A stretch of 8,758 bases of DNA. It comes from AP-16 sp036395835 (GTDB lineage Bacteria; Pseudomonadota; Alphaproteobacteria; Rhizobiales; Xanthobacteraceae). A program made the position numbers and the translations under genes. This document shows, piece by piece, positions 1 to 7,600 of this stretch (position 1 is the stretch's first letter; each line of letters begins with the position of its first letter). The notes under the pieces are model-generated. The model was given only the letters and a program-made list of their open reading frames with translations. It ran no database searches and had not been told where the DNA came from. The DNA lies in NCBI GenBank assembly GCA_036395835.1, contig DASWCW010000327.1:1-8758 (forward strand), in the 5' to 3' direction.

Positions 1-602
1 GCCTTGAGCACCTGACCGAACGGCGAGTGGATGACCTGGTAGATCACGAGGAAGCCAGCCAGGAAGATCGCCAGCACGACGAAATACATCGTGAGCGTGT
101 GACGCAGGTCGAGCACGCCGAGGAACATTCCGCGGGGCACCGCCTGGATGCCGTCTTCCCCATGCGTGAAAGGCGCCTGGAGGCAGAAGAAGTAGATCAT
201 CTGCGCGAAGGCGAGGGTGATGTTGGCGAAGTAGATGCCCTTGCTCCGGATCGCGAGCGCCCCGATGAGAACGCCGAGAGCCCCCGCCGCCGCGGTGCCC
301 GCCAAGATGGCGAGCTCGGGCGGCCATCCCCAGACCTTGGCCGTGTGCGCCGAGATGTAGCCGGCCGACCCGAGGAAGACGGCGTGGCCAAAGGACAGGA
401 GCCCGACATAGCCGATCAAGAGACCGAACGCGCAGGCGAAGAGGCCGAAGCAGAGGGCCTTCATGAGGAACAGCGGGTAGACGAAGAAGGGCGCCAGCCC
501 GAGGAGGAGAACCATGACCGCAAAGGCCACGATCTGGTGGCGTCCCGCCACGGCTGGCGTCTCGAGGACGGGCGCGGGCGCGACCTCCTGTGCCGTGGCC
601 AT
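1..602 (-). CDS. livM: Branched-chain amino acid-type ABC transporter permease LivM, 3' end cut by window edge
   Basis: Inner-membrane permease that should pair with LivH to form the channel of a Liv-type (HAAT) importer. About 200 codons from the N-terminus are visible; LivM proteins are usually about 300-350 residues, so the C-terminal third lies outside the window. After a cytoplasmic N-terminus of about 22 residues there are hydrophobic segments at about 23-45, 50-66 and 95-117, then 120-133 and 162-180. Family-typical stretches are GLLSFGHAVFLGSAGY (67-82), the RSKGIYFANITLAFAQM region (119-135) and the GEDGIQAVPRG loop (about 148-158). The ATG at 602-600 follows the livH stop after one base, so the two are surely co-translated. 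No frameshift is seen in the visible part. The family call is firm; the transported substrate is not decided by this sequence. Confidence 0.93.
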   Translation of the reverse strand, partial: MATAQEVAPAPVLETPAVAGRHQIVAFAVMVLLLGLAPFFVYPLFLMKALCFGLFACAFGLLIGYVGLLSFGHAVFLGSAGYISAHTAKVWGWPPELAILAGTAAAGALGVLIGALAIRSKGIYFANITLAFAQMIYFFCLQAPFTHGEDGIQAVPRGMFLGVLDLRHTLTMYFVVLAIFLAGFLVIYQVIHSPFGQVLK

Positions 603-603
603 C

Positions 604-1491
604 CTATTTCTCCCTCCCGAAGAGCCCCGTGGGCCTGAACAAGAGCACAACAGCCATGATCACGAAGATCACGGTGTTGGAAGCCTCGGGGTAGAAGAAC
701 TTGGTCAACCCCTCGACGATGCCCAAGGTGAAGCCGGTGACGATGGACCCCATGATGGATCCCAGCCCGCCGATGACGACGACCGCAAAGACGACGATGA
801 TGAGGTCGGCGCCCATGAGCGGGTTGACCTGGTAGATGGGCGCCGCCAGGACGCCCGCGACGCCCGCCAGGGCGACGCCGAAGCCATACGTCAGGGTGAT
901 CATGCGCGGCACGTTGACGCCGAAAGCCTGGACGAGCGCGGGGTTCTCGGTGCCGGCGCGCAGATACGAGCCCAGCTTGGTCCGTTCGATGACGTACCAC
1001 GTCCCGAGACACAATCCGAGCGAGAACGCGATGACCCAGGCGCGGTAGTTCGGCAGGAACATGAAGCCCAGGTTCCGCCCCCCGGCGAGCTGCGTCGGCA
1101 TGGCGTAGGGCAGTCCCGAGGAGCCGAACTCGTGGCGGAACATCCCCTGGATCACGAGGGCGAAGCCGAAGGTCAGCAGGAGGCCGTAGAGGTGGTCCAA
1201 GTGGTAGAGCCGCTTGAGCATGGTCCGCTCGAGCACGATGCCGAAGAGGCCGACGACGACCGGAGCCACGAGGAGCGCCCACCAGTACCCGAGCCCCGAC
1301 CACTGCAGCAGGAAGTACGCGGCGAAGGCGCCCATCATGTATTGCGCGCCGTGTGCGAAGTTGATGATGTTGAGCAGGCCGAAGATGACCGACAGTCCGA
1401 GACTCAGCATGGCGTAGAACGAGCCGTTGATCAGCCCGATCAGGAGCTGGCCGAACAGGGCCTGGGTGGGAACGCCGAAGACGGTGCTCAT
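604..1491 (-). CDS. livH: Branched-chain amino acid-type ABC transporter permease LivH
   Basis: Inner-membrane permease of 295 residues, the normal LivH length, expected to form a heterodimer with LivM and receive solute from the periplasmic binding protein. Hydrophobic segments cover about 12-40, 48-63, 69-87, 101-116, 150-167, 196-220, 227-262 and 273-288. Family hallmarks are the N-terminal LIGLINGSFYAMLSLGLSVIFGLLN-type helix with NFAHGA (44-49), the ATPase-docking EAA-like loop RAGTENPALVQAFGVNVPRM (178-197), the GGLGSIMGS stretch (241-249) and the RPTGLFG C-terminus (286-292). The ATG at 1491-1489 has a GGGGA Shine-Dalgarno-like sequence about nine bases upstream. Upstream of it lies a 155-bp inverted-repeat element separating it from the binding-protein gene. 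Its stop is one base before the livM ATG. Confidence 0.95.
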   Translation of the reverse strand: MSTVFGVPTQALFGQLLIGLINGSFYAMLSLGLSVIFGLLNIINFAHGAQYMMGAFAAYFLLQWSGLGYWWALLVAPVVVGLFGIVLERTMLKRLYHLDHLYGLLLTFGFALVIQGMFRHEFGSSGLPYAMPTQLAGGRNLGFMFLPNYRAWVIAFSLGLCLGTWYVIERTKLGSYLRAGTENPALVQAFGVNVPRMITLTYGFGVALAGVAGVLAAPIYQVNPLMGADLIIVVFAVVVIGGLGSIMGSIVTGFTLGIVEGLTKFFYPEASNTVIFVIMAVVLLFRPTGLFGREK

Positions 1492-1500
1492 CGCGGACTT

Positions 1501-1655
1501 CCCCCTCCCCCCCTCGCGGGGGAGAGGGTCGCAGTTCGAGCCGAGACGCTCCCGCGGCGAGGCGGGAGCCGAGGAAACCAGCGGGCCAGGGCCACAGATC
1601 CCAGCGACGCCCCCACCCTCACCCTACCCTCTCTCTCCCGAGGGATGGAGGGGGG
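1501..1655. repeat. MITE/REP-like intergenic element with ~30-bp inverted ends
   Basis: The 178-bp gap between the binding-protein gene and livH contains two C/G-rich ends in inverted orientation. They lie at 1501-1529 and 1626-1655 and align by eye over almost their full length, with a few substitutions and single-base gaps. The shared core reads CCCTCG followed by a purine-rich run ending AGAGGGT. Each end can itself fold back, and a perfect 8-bp hairpin lies between them at 1548-1569. The right end carries a CCCTCACCCTACCCTCTC-like string that I recall as recurrent in intergenic repeats of GC-rich Proteobacteria. There is no transposase gene, so if mobile it would be non-autonomous. The inverted ends are directly visible; membership in a repeat family is inference. 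Confidence 0.6.
1548..1569. other. Strong internal hairpin (GCTCCCGC / GCGGGAGC, 6-base loop)
   Basis: A perfect 8-bp, GC-rich stem (1548-1555 with 1562-1569) encloses the loop GGCGAG. It is the best single hairpin in the element between the binding-protein gene and livH. No T-run follows on either strand, so an intrinsic terminator is unlikely. In the minus-strand liv transcript it could act as a 3'-end-protecting or partially terminating structure. This would raise binding-protein mRNA above permease mRNA, as established for REP sequences between malE and malF. That role is inferred from position only. Confidence 0.55.
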
Positions 1656-1669
1656 ACGAGATGGTCACG

Positions 1670-2878
1670 CTACTTCTTCACCAGCGGGCAGTCGCCCTGG
1701 TCGATGGGACGGAAGGCCTCGTTGGCGGGGATGGTCGCCCGGATCTTGTAGTAGTCCCACGCGTACTTCGACTCCGATGGCTTCTTGACCTCGATGACGT
1801 AGGCGGGGTGGACCTTCCGTCCGTCGGCGCGGATCGTGCCCTTGCCGAAGAGCGGGTCGTCCGTCGGCATCTCCTTCATCTTGGCGATGACCTTGGTGCC
1901 GTCGTCCGACTTGAGCGCCTCCACCGCCTTAAGGTAATGGAGCACGCCAGCGTAGACACCGGCGTGGATCATGGTCGGGTGGATGCCCCGGTTGCGCTCG
2001 GCGAAGCGCTTCGCGAAGGCGCGCGTCTTGTCGTTCATGTCCCAGTAGAACGTCTCGGTGAAGAGCAACCCCTGGGCCTTCTCAAGGCCGAGGGCGTGCA
2101 CGTCGGTGAGGAAGACGAGGAGGCCGGCGAAGATCTGGCCGCCCTTGACGATGCCGAACTCGGCGCCCTGCTTGATCGAGTTGATGGTGTCGCCCCCGGC
2201 GTTGGCGAGCCCGATGACCTTCGACTTCGAAGATTGGGCCTGCAGCAGGTACGAGGAGAAATCGCTGGTGTTGAGCGGATGGCGGATCTTGCCCAGGACC
2301 TTGCCGCCGCTGGCTTCGACGGTTGCCGCGGTGTCGCGTTCGAGCGCGTGCCCGAAGGCGTAGTCGGCGGTCAGGAAGAACCAGCTGTCGCCGCCGGTCT
2401 TCACCAGCGCCTTGCCGGTGCCGTTGGCGAGCGCCCAGGTATCGTAGGTCCAGTGTATCGTATTGGGCGAGCACTTCGCGCCGGTCAGATCCGAGGCGGC
2501 GGCGCCCGAAACCAGGAACACCTTGTTCTTCTCGCGAACGACCTCGCTGATGGCGAGCGCGACCGAAGAGGTCGGCACGTCGACGATGACGTCGACCTTG
2601 TCGACGTCGATCCAGGTGCGCGCGATGTTGGTGCCGACGTCCGGCTTGTTCTGATGGTCGGCGCTGACGATCTCGACCTTCATGCCTTTCTGCGCGGCGC
2701 CGAAATCCTCGACCGCCATCTTCGCGGCAACGACGGAGCCGGGGCCGGTGATGTCGGAATACAGCCCCGACATGTCGTTCAAGACGCCGATCTTGGTCAC
2801 GTCGTCGGCGGTCTGGGCGTACGCCGTGCCGCAGGCAAGCGCGCCGGCGACGGCGGCAATGCTGAAAAGACCTTTCAT
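1670..2878 (-). CDS. Periplasmic substrate-binding protein of the Liv-type ABC transporter
   Basis: Periplasmic receptor of 402 residues that delivers solute to LivH/LivM; it belongs to the Peripla_BP_6 (Leu/Ile/Val-binding, type I fold) family. The N-terminus is a signal peptide: MKGLFS, a hydrophobic core to about residue 16, and a probable signal-peptidase I site after AYA (residue 21). The start chosen is the ATG at 2878, because it places the signal peptide at the N-terminus and has an AGGGAG ribosome-binding site about nine bases upstream. An in-frame GTG nine codons earlier is less likely. The mature protein has family wording such as KIGVLNDMSGLYSD (29-42) and ADHQNKPDVG (73-82). Its only two cysteines, Cys136 and Cys397, could form a disulfide. 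Related receptors bind branched-chain amino acids, but some rhizobial relatives bind aromatic acids, so no substrate-specific name is given. Confidence 0.93.
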   Translation of the reverse strand: MKGLFSIAAVAGALACGTAYAQTADDVTKIGVLNDMSGLYSDITGPGSVVAAKMAVEDFGAAQKGMKVEIVSADHQNKPDVGTNIARTWIDVDKVDVIVDVPTSSVALAISEVVREKNKVFLVSGAAASDLTGAKCSPNTIHWTYDTWALANGTGKALVKTGGDSWFFLTADYAFGHALERDTAATVEASGGKVLGKIRHPLNTSDFSSYLLQAQSSKSKVIGLANAGGDTINSIKQGAEFGIVKGGQIFAGLLVFLTDVHALGLEKAQGLLFTETFYWDMNDKTRAFAKRFAERNRGIHPTMIHAGVYAGVLHYLKAVEALKSDDGTKVIAKMKEMPTDDPLFGKGTIRADGRKVHPAYVIEVKKPSESKYAWDYYKIRATIPANEAFRPIDQGDCPLVKK

Positions 2879-2906
2879 CCTGTTTGCTCCCTGTTTGGTG
2901 CTCACG

Positions 2907-3618
<712 letters not shown>

Positions 3619-3626
<8 letters not shown>

Positions 3627-4374
3627 GGCCGACCCCCATGTAGGCTTCGCGCACCTCGGGGTTGGCCGAGACCGTCTCGTAATCGCCTTCGGCGAGGATG
3701 CGGCCGCGGGTGAGCACCGTGATGCGGTGGGACAGATTGGCGACGACGCTGAGATTGTGCTCGACCATCAGCACCGTGCGCTCGGCCGAGACCGAGCGGA
3801 TCAGCGCGGTGATGCGATCGATGTCCTCGTGGCCCATGCCGGCGGTCGGCTCGTCGAGCAGCAGCATCTCCGGGTCGAGCGCCAAGGTGGTGGCGATCTC
3901 CAGCGCGCGCTTGCGGCCGTACGGCAATTCCACCGCGTTCCAGCCGGCGAACGTGGCGAGCCCGACATCGGCGATGAGCCCGAGCGCGCGGCCGTTGAGC
4001 GCGTCGAGCACGCGCTTGGAGCGCCAGAAATCGAACGAGCCGCCGCGCTTGCGCTGGAGCGCGATGCGGACGTTCTCAAGCACGGTCAGGTGCGGAAACA
4101 CCGCCGAGATCTGGAACGAGCGCACGAGCCCCAGCCGCGCCACGTCGGCCGGGGCGAGTCCCGAAATGTCGCGGCCCTTGAAGGTGATGCGGCCCTGGGT
4201 GGGGCTGAGAAACTTGGTCAAGAGATTGAAGCAAGTGGTCTTGCCGGCGCCGTTGGGACCGATCAAGGCGTGGATCGTGCCGCGCTCGACGCGCAGGTTC
4301 ACGTCACGGACCGCGACGAAGCCCGCGAATTCCTTGGTGAGGCCCTCGGTTTCGAGGACGATGTCGTTGGCCAT
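3619..4374 (-). CDS. livG: Branched-chain amino acid-type ABC transporter ATPase LivG
   Basis: Cytoplasmic ATPase subunit, 251 residues from the ATG at 4374, matching the usual LivG length. Motifs are Walker A GPNGAGKTT (39-47), Q-loop RSFQIS with Gln88, the LivG-type signature LPYGRKRALEIA (150-161), Walker B MLLLDEPTAG (170-179) and the H-loop VEHN with His206. The reading frame stays open for 61 codons upstream, but that extension looks like translated non-coding DNA (Pro/Arg/Ala-rich) and the family alignment begins at MANDIVLETEGL. A candidate ribosome-binding site, AGGGG, lies about 15 bases upstream. This is slightly far, and the site falls inside a palindrome. It is the first gene of the Liv block and overlaps livF by 8 bases. 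Confidence 0.95.
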
Positions 4375-4379
4375 CGAAC

Positions 4380-4444
4380 GCGCCAATTCCCCTGCAGCCC
4401 GCCTTTCTCGCAAGCTTTGTGGAAAAGGTCCAGGGGCGGGGCGC
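4380..4444. repeat. 65-bp imperfect palindrome covering the likely livG ribosome-binding site
   Basis: Three paired blocks lie in mirror order. GCGCC (4380-4384) pairs with GGCGC (4440-4444). CCCCTG (4389-4394) pairs with CAGGGG (4431-4436). CCTTTC (4402-4407) pairs with GAAAAGG (4422-4428, one extra A). The dyad is centred near AAGCTT (4413-4418). On the minus strand the promoter-proximal arm would pair with the AGGGG that is the best Shine-Dalgarno candidate for livG, a few bases before its ATG. It could be a REP-like repeat, a regulatory RNA hairpin or both. The pairing is visible; a function is inference. The remainder of the gap up to 4549 shows only a weak 5-bp hairpin at 4523-4537 and no clear promoter. 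Confidence 0.5.
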
Positions 4445-4549
4445 CTTCGCGACCCCTCCGCTCCGGCGTTCGCTTTTCTAGTCGGACGATGTTCTTCTGC
4501 AGTCGGCGGCTCGTATTCAAGTGGATGTCCGGCATCCCCTGGGGCCGAG

Positions 4550-5791
4550 TCAGCCAACCGCTCTCCGGGGGCGCAGGAGTATCATCGCCGCCGAGACGAG
4601 ATTCAATGTCAGGCAGAGCACGAGGGCCGCGGCGTAGCTGCCGGTTGCGCCACGCATCAGGCCTACCAGACCGGGCCCGAAGGCGCTGATGATGCCGCCG
4701 ATCCCGGTCGACAAGCCGAGCACCGTGCCGAATGCCGCCGGCTCGAACTCGCGATGAATGATCAGCGGCGGTAGCGTAATGAGATTGCCGATCGAGAAGC
4801 CGTAGACGGCGCACGCCACGAACAGGAGGGTCGCGTCGGCCGTCTGCGCGATGGCAAAGAGGGCGGCCGCTTGGGTCACGACCGATGCCGCGGTGGCCAA
4901 GCGCGGGTCGAGACGGTCGACGAAAACACCCAGGCAGAGACGCCCGATCACGGCCATGGTCGTCGTGACCGCGACGGCGAACGCGGCAAGCGAGCGGCCC
5001 ATCGCCGGCTCCAGGATCGCGATCTGATGCACGATGAAGCCGACTTGCGCCAGCAACGCGAGCGCAAACGGTGCGGAGATCGACCAGAAGGCAAAGCTGC
5101 GCAACAGCAGCCAGCGCGACCGACCTGCCGGATTTGCTTTCACGTCCGAGGTCGATGGGTTCGGCGCGCGGGATTCGGACCATTCCTTCGCGGGCACCGG
5201 CACATGGATCAAGCAAACGACCGTCGGCAGCAGAAAAGCGACCATGGCGACGCTCGCCGTCAACATGGCCGAGGTGAAGCCGATCGCGCTCACGAGGAAC
5301 ACGAGCACGGGCGCAATCACGATGCCGCCGAACGTTGCGCCGTTGAACGCCAGGCTGATGGCGAGCCCCCGCCGATGCTCGAACCAAGAGCTCAGGATCG
5401 TGGCGATCACAACGGTGCCCATGCCCATCCAGCCGAAAGCCATGAGCATGTAGGCGATGTAGAGCTGCCAAGGAGCCGTCGTGAACGCCAGCAGCGTCGT
5501 CGAGGCGGCGAGAGCCGATATCCCGGCCAGTAGGCAGCGCCTCGGCCCCATCCACACCATGGCGTCGTTGGCGAACACCGCCAGAAGCGAGCCGAGCAAG
5601 AATGACAGCGTGCTTGCCGCGGAGATGAGAGCAGTCGGCCAGCCGTGCAGATGCTGCAGTTCCGCCAGGTAGACCGCATGCCCGTAGAGGCCGAAGCCAA
5701 AAAGAAACATCTCCACCAGAAAACAGGCGAGAACGACACGCCAGCCGGGATAGCGCAGCGACGATTCTTCAATTCGGCTTGGGCCGATCAT
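4550..5791 (-). CDS. Major facilitator superfamily transporter, monocarboxylate/OFA-like
   Basis: Inner-membrane secondary transporter of 413 residues with the expected 12 hydrophobic segments in two six-helix halves. The halves are separated by a hydrophilic cytoplasmic loop at about 198-226 (VPAKEWSESRAPNPSTSD region). Helix one begins at about 17 after a short charged N-terminus. The loop between helices 2 and 3 has GPRR (82-85). The stretch WFEHRRGLAISLAFNGATFG (136-155) is characteristic of the monocarboxylate-porter/oxalate-formate-antiporter branch, and the matching second-half loop is GRLCLGVFVDRLDPR (283-297). The substrate is probably an organic anion, but the sequence does not say which. 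The ATG at 5791 has only a weak GGA upstream. It lies 107 bp after the protease gene and 175 bp before livG, on the same strand. It has no obvious partner gene. Confidence 0.88.
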   Translation of the reverse strand: MIGPSRIEESSLRYPGWRVVLACFLVEMFLFGFGLYGHAVYLAELQHLHGWPTALISAASTLSFLLGSLLAVFANDAMVWMGPRRCLLAGISALAASTTLLAFTTAPWQLYIAYMLMAFGWMGMGTVVIATILSSWFEHRRGLAISLAFNGATFGGIVIAPVLVFLVSAIGFTSAMLTASVAMVAFLLPTVVCLIHVPVPAKEWSESRAPNPSTSDVKANPAGRSRWLLLRSFAFWSISAPFALALLAQVGFIVHQIAILEPAMGRSLAAFAVAVTTTMAVIGRLCLGVFVDRLDPRLATAASVVTQAAALFAIAQTADATLLFVACAVYGFSIGNLITLPPLIIHREFEPAAFGTVLGLSTGIGGIISAFGPGLVGLMRGATGSYAAALVLCLTLNLVSAAMILLRPRRAVG

Positions 5792-5816
5792 CGATCAGTC
5801 CGCACGCTGTTGTTGG

Positions 5817-5845
5817 ATTTTGATGAACGCTGCGATGTTTTTGAA
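5817..5845 (-). promoter_or_regulatory. Weak candidate sigma70-type promoter before the MFS gene
   Basis: In the unusually A/T-rich part of the 107-bp gap between the protease stop and the transporter ATG, the minus strand reads TTCAAA, 17 bases, CAAAAT. Each hexamer matches four of six consensus bases at standard spacing, about 26 bases upstream of the ATG. This would let the transporter be transcribed separately from the signalling module. Chance occurrence is quite possible; no operator-like repeat is seen around it. Confidence 0.22.
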
Positions 5846-5898
5846 TGAGGTGCAAGTCGCTATCGCGAGCGCGGAGCAAACACCGGCAGGATTGCGAG

Positions 5899-7503
5899 TT
5901 ATTTCTCCGCCGATTTCGGCTGCAGCGCCGAGACGGCGTCGAGCGCGTCGGCAAGGCCGGCGCCGTACTCGTTGTCGCGCGGTTTTTCCCCGATGTGTCT
6001 GGCGGTCGAAACGAGGATCTTGCGGATCTCATCGGGCCGCAACGACGGCTTGCGCTCGATCAGCAGCGCGGCGATGCCGCTGACATGCGCGGCGGCAATC
6101 GAGGTGCCGGTGGCAAGCTGCACCGATCCGTTGGGCGCCGGAGCCAGGATATCGACGCCGGGCGCGGCGAGCGCGATGTAGCTGCCGCGGTTGGCCTGCG
6201 CGTACAAACGATCGTTCCGGTCGGTTGCCGTCACCGCGATCACGTTGGGATCGGCGGCCGGATAGAGCGGAGGCGATTTCGGGCCGGCATTCCCGGCCGC
6301 GGCGATCAGTACCAGGCCCTTCTTGCGGGCCTTGGCGAGCGCGTCCTGCAGCGCGGGGTCGGCCGGGCCCGCGAAGCTCATGTTGACCACGCGCGCACCA
6401 TGCTGCACCGCCCAGTCGAGCCCCGCGAGAATGCCGAACGTCGTTCCTTCCTGTTCCGGCCCCGCGCCGAACGCCCGGATCGCCAAGAGCCGCACCCGCG
6501 GCGCCACGCCGATCAGCTTGCCGTGCGCCGCGATCGCGCCCGCCATCGCCGTGCCGTGCGGATGCGGCCGGGCATCCTCGGAGACCGCGTCGTAGCTTGC
6601 CGCGACCACCCCCGCGAGCTCCGGATGCGAGCCGTCGATACCGGAATCGATCAAAGCCACCAGCACGTTGTTGCCATTGGCCAAACGATGGGCTTCGGCG
6701 AGCCGCAGCTTGCCGACTGCATATTGCGCCGGGTCGCCTGCACTGGGCGATGCGCCGGTCTGCTGCTGCTGCAGGGTGAAGGTGAAATTCGGCTGCGCCG
6801 CCGAAATACGCTGCTCGCCGGCAAGCGCGCGGATCACGTCGGCAACGGAACGCCCGTCGTCGATGCGCCAGCGGTAAAGCGTGTGCCCGGTCAGCGCCAA
6901 GCTGCGCGACCCGACGAGAGTCAGATGATGGCGCTTGGCGATCGCGTCGAGGGTTTGCGCGGGAATGCTGGGAACAGCGAGCACCACCTCGTTGGCTACG
7001 AAGCGGCGCTCGCCGGCGGCGGGCAGCACGAAGCCGTTCCGGATCGGCCGCCCGGCATTGCCGGCCGCCTGAACACTTTGCCGGACGTTGTTGGATAGAT
7101 CCTTGAGGTCCGGCGAGACCCCCAACGGCAGGTCGGATCCGATCGCGGGAAGGCTCGCAAGCGGGTCGTTGAGGGGACTCAGGGTTGGAGAGGAAAGCGG
7201 AATGCCGAGACTGGGGCCGAGAATCGTCCCGGTGTCCAGGCCCGATCCCGAATCGGGGGCCGGGATCGAGCCGGTGCCGGGGCTCGGAAGCGGAGCGAGA
7301 TTGGGCAGCGAAACGCCCTGCGAGCCGCCGAGCAGGCCGGCAGCAAAGCCCCTCGCCGCGAAGCCGAGGAGCAGGCCCGCGGCGAGCGCCAGCGCCGCGC
7401 TCCGGCTCCGGATGAATTTCCGCAGCGCGCGGGGCCGGCGCCTCGCGGTCATTTCGCGGGCCCAGCGCCTCGCGCTCATTTCAGGTGTTTCGGCTGAGTC
7501 CAT
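5899..7503 (-). CDS. Exported/membrane-anchored S8 (subtilisin-family) serine protease with I9-like propeptide
   Basis: Secreted or membrane-tethered endopeptidase of 534 residues. The order is a very basic N-terminus (1-34), one hydrophobic segment (about 35-55, signal peptide or anchor), a Pro/Ser/Gly/Leu-rich stalk (about 56-140), an I9-like propeptide domain (about 168-242), a QQQQ-containing junction (245-248) and the S8 catalytic domain (about 262-530). The triad is complete: Asp286 in ALIDSGID, His316 in HPHGTAMAG and Ser468 in GTSIAAAHVSG, with oxyanion Asn405 in AAAGNAG. No C-terminal extension follows. The ATG at 7503 was chosen for its GGGGA about six bases upstream and because the open frame above it runs into the anti-sigma gene. 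ATGs at 7479 and 7452 are possible alternatives. It lies 97 bp after the anti-sigma factor on the same strand, so it may be co-transcribed. The substrate is unknown. Confidence 0.92.
   Translation of the reverse strand: MDSAETPEMSARRWAREMTARRRPRALRKFIRSRSAALALAAGLLLGFAARGFAAGLLGGSQGVSLPNLAPLPSPGTGSIPAPDSGSGLDTGTILGPSLGIPLSSPTLSPLNDPLASLPAIGSDLPLGVSPDLKDLSNNVRQSVQAAGNAGRPIRNGFVLPAAGERRFVANEVVLAVPSIPAQTLDAIAKRHHLTLVGSRSLALTGHTLYRWRIDDGRSVADVIRALAGEQRISAAQPNFTFTLQQQQTGASPSAGDPAQYAVGKLRLAEAHRLANGNNVLVALIDSGIDGSHPELAGVVAASYDAVSEDARPHPHGTAMAGAIAAHGKLIGVAPRVRLLAIRAFGAGPEQEGTTFGILAGLDWAVQHGARVVNMSFAGPADPALQDALAKARKKGLVLIAAAGNAGPKSPPLYPAADPNVIAVTATDRNDRLYAQANRGSYIALAAPGVDILAPAPNGSVQLATGTSIAAAHVSGIAALLIERKPSLRPDEIRKILVSTARHIGEKPRDNEYGAGLADALDAVSALQPKSAEK
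7426..7479 (-). repeat. 27-bp imperfect tandem duplication in the protease N-terminus
   Basis: Two consecutive 27-base units (7479-7453 and 7452-7426 on the minus strand) agree at 22 of 27 positions by eye. They encode MSARRWARE and MTARRRPRA, so each unit begins with its own ATG. The duplication is in frame and lengthens the positively charged region before the hydrophobic segment. It also makes the true start codon less certain. Confidence 0.6.
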
Positions 7504-7534
7504 CGTGGTCCCCACCCCCGACTGATCAGCAAAT

Positions 7535-7572
7535 TGCGGCTTTCCGGCGGTATTTTCAATTCCGAAGCCGCA
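7535..7572. other. Hairpin between the anti-sigma factor and protease genes
   Basis: TGCGGCTT (7535-7542) and AAGCCGCA (7565-7572) form a perfect 8-bp inverted repeat. A CGG/CCG pair could extend it inside the loop across a two-base bulge, and the loop is 22 bases. It sits in the 97-bp gap (7504-7600), 28 bases after the anti-sigma stop and 31 bases before the protease ATG. No T-run follows on the minus strand, so strong intrinsic termination is unlikely. An attenuator, an mRNA-stability element or a protein-binding dyad are all possible. I see no convincing ECF-type GGAAC...CGT promoter in this gap. Confidence 0.4.
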
Positions 7573-7600
7573 GGCCGGCCCCCGCGTCGGGCGCTTGGGC

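Noticed and set aside
514..1788. 424-codon plus-strand open frame opposite livH
   Set aside because: Asp/Glu/His-rich translation of the antisense of a membrane protein; no motifs and no ribosome-binding site of note.
4523..4537. GGATG...CATCC hairpin downstream of the MFS stop as a terminator
   Set aside because: Only a 5-bp stem with no following T-run; too weak to call.
4375..4557. 61-codon N-terminal extension of LivG
   Set aside because: The extension is Pro/Arg-rich, overlaps the end of the MFS gene and a palindrome, and the LivG family begins at the internal ATG (4374).
5845..7098. 417-codon open frame on the plus strand opposite the S8 protease
   Set aside because: Arg-rich composition with no recognisable domain, and fully antisense to the protease with its intact triad. 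It is a shadow.
7504..7600. ECF-type promoter upstream of the protease (GGAATT at about 7556-7561 on the minus strand)
   Set aside because: No matching CGT/GTC element at proper spacing; not supported as a sigma-dependent promoter.
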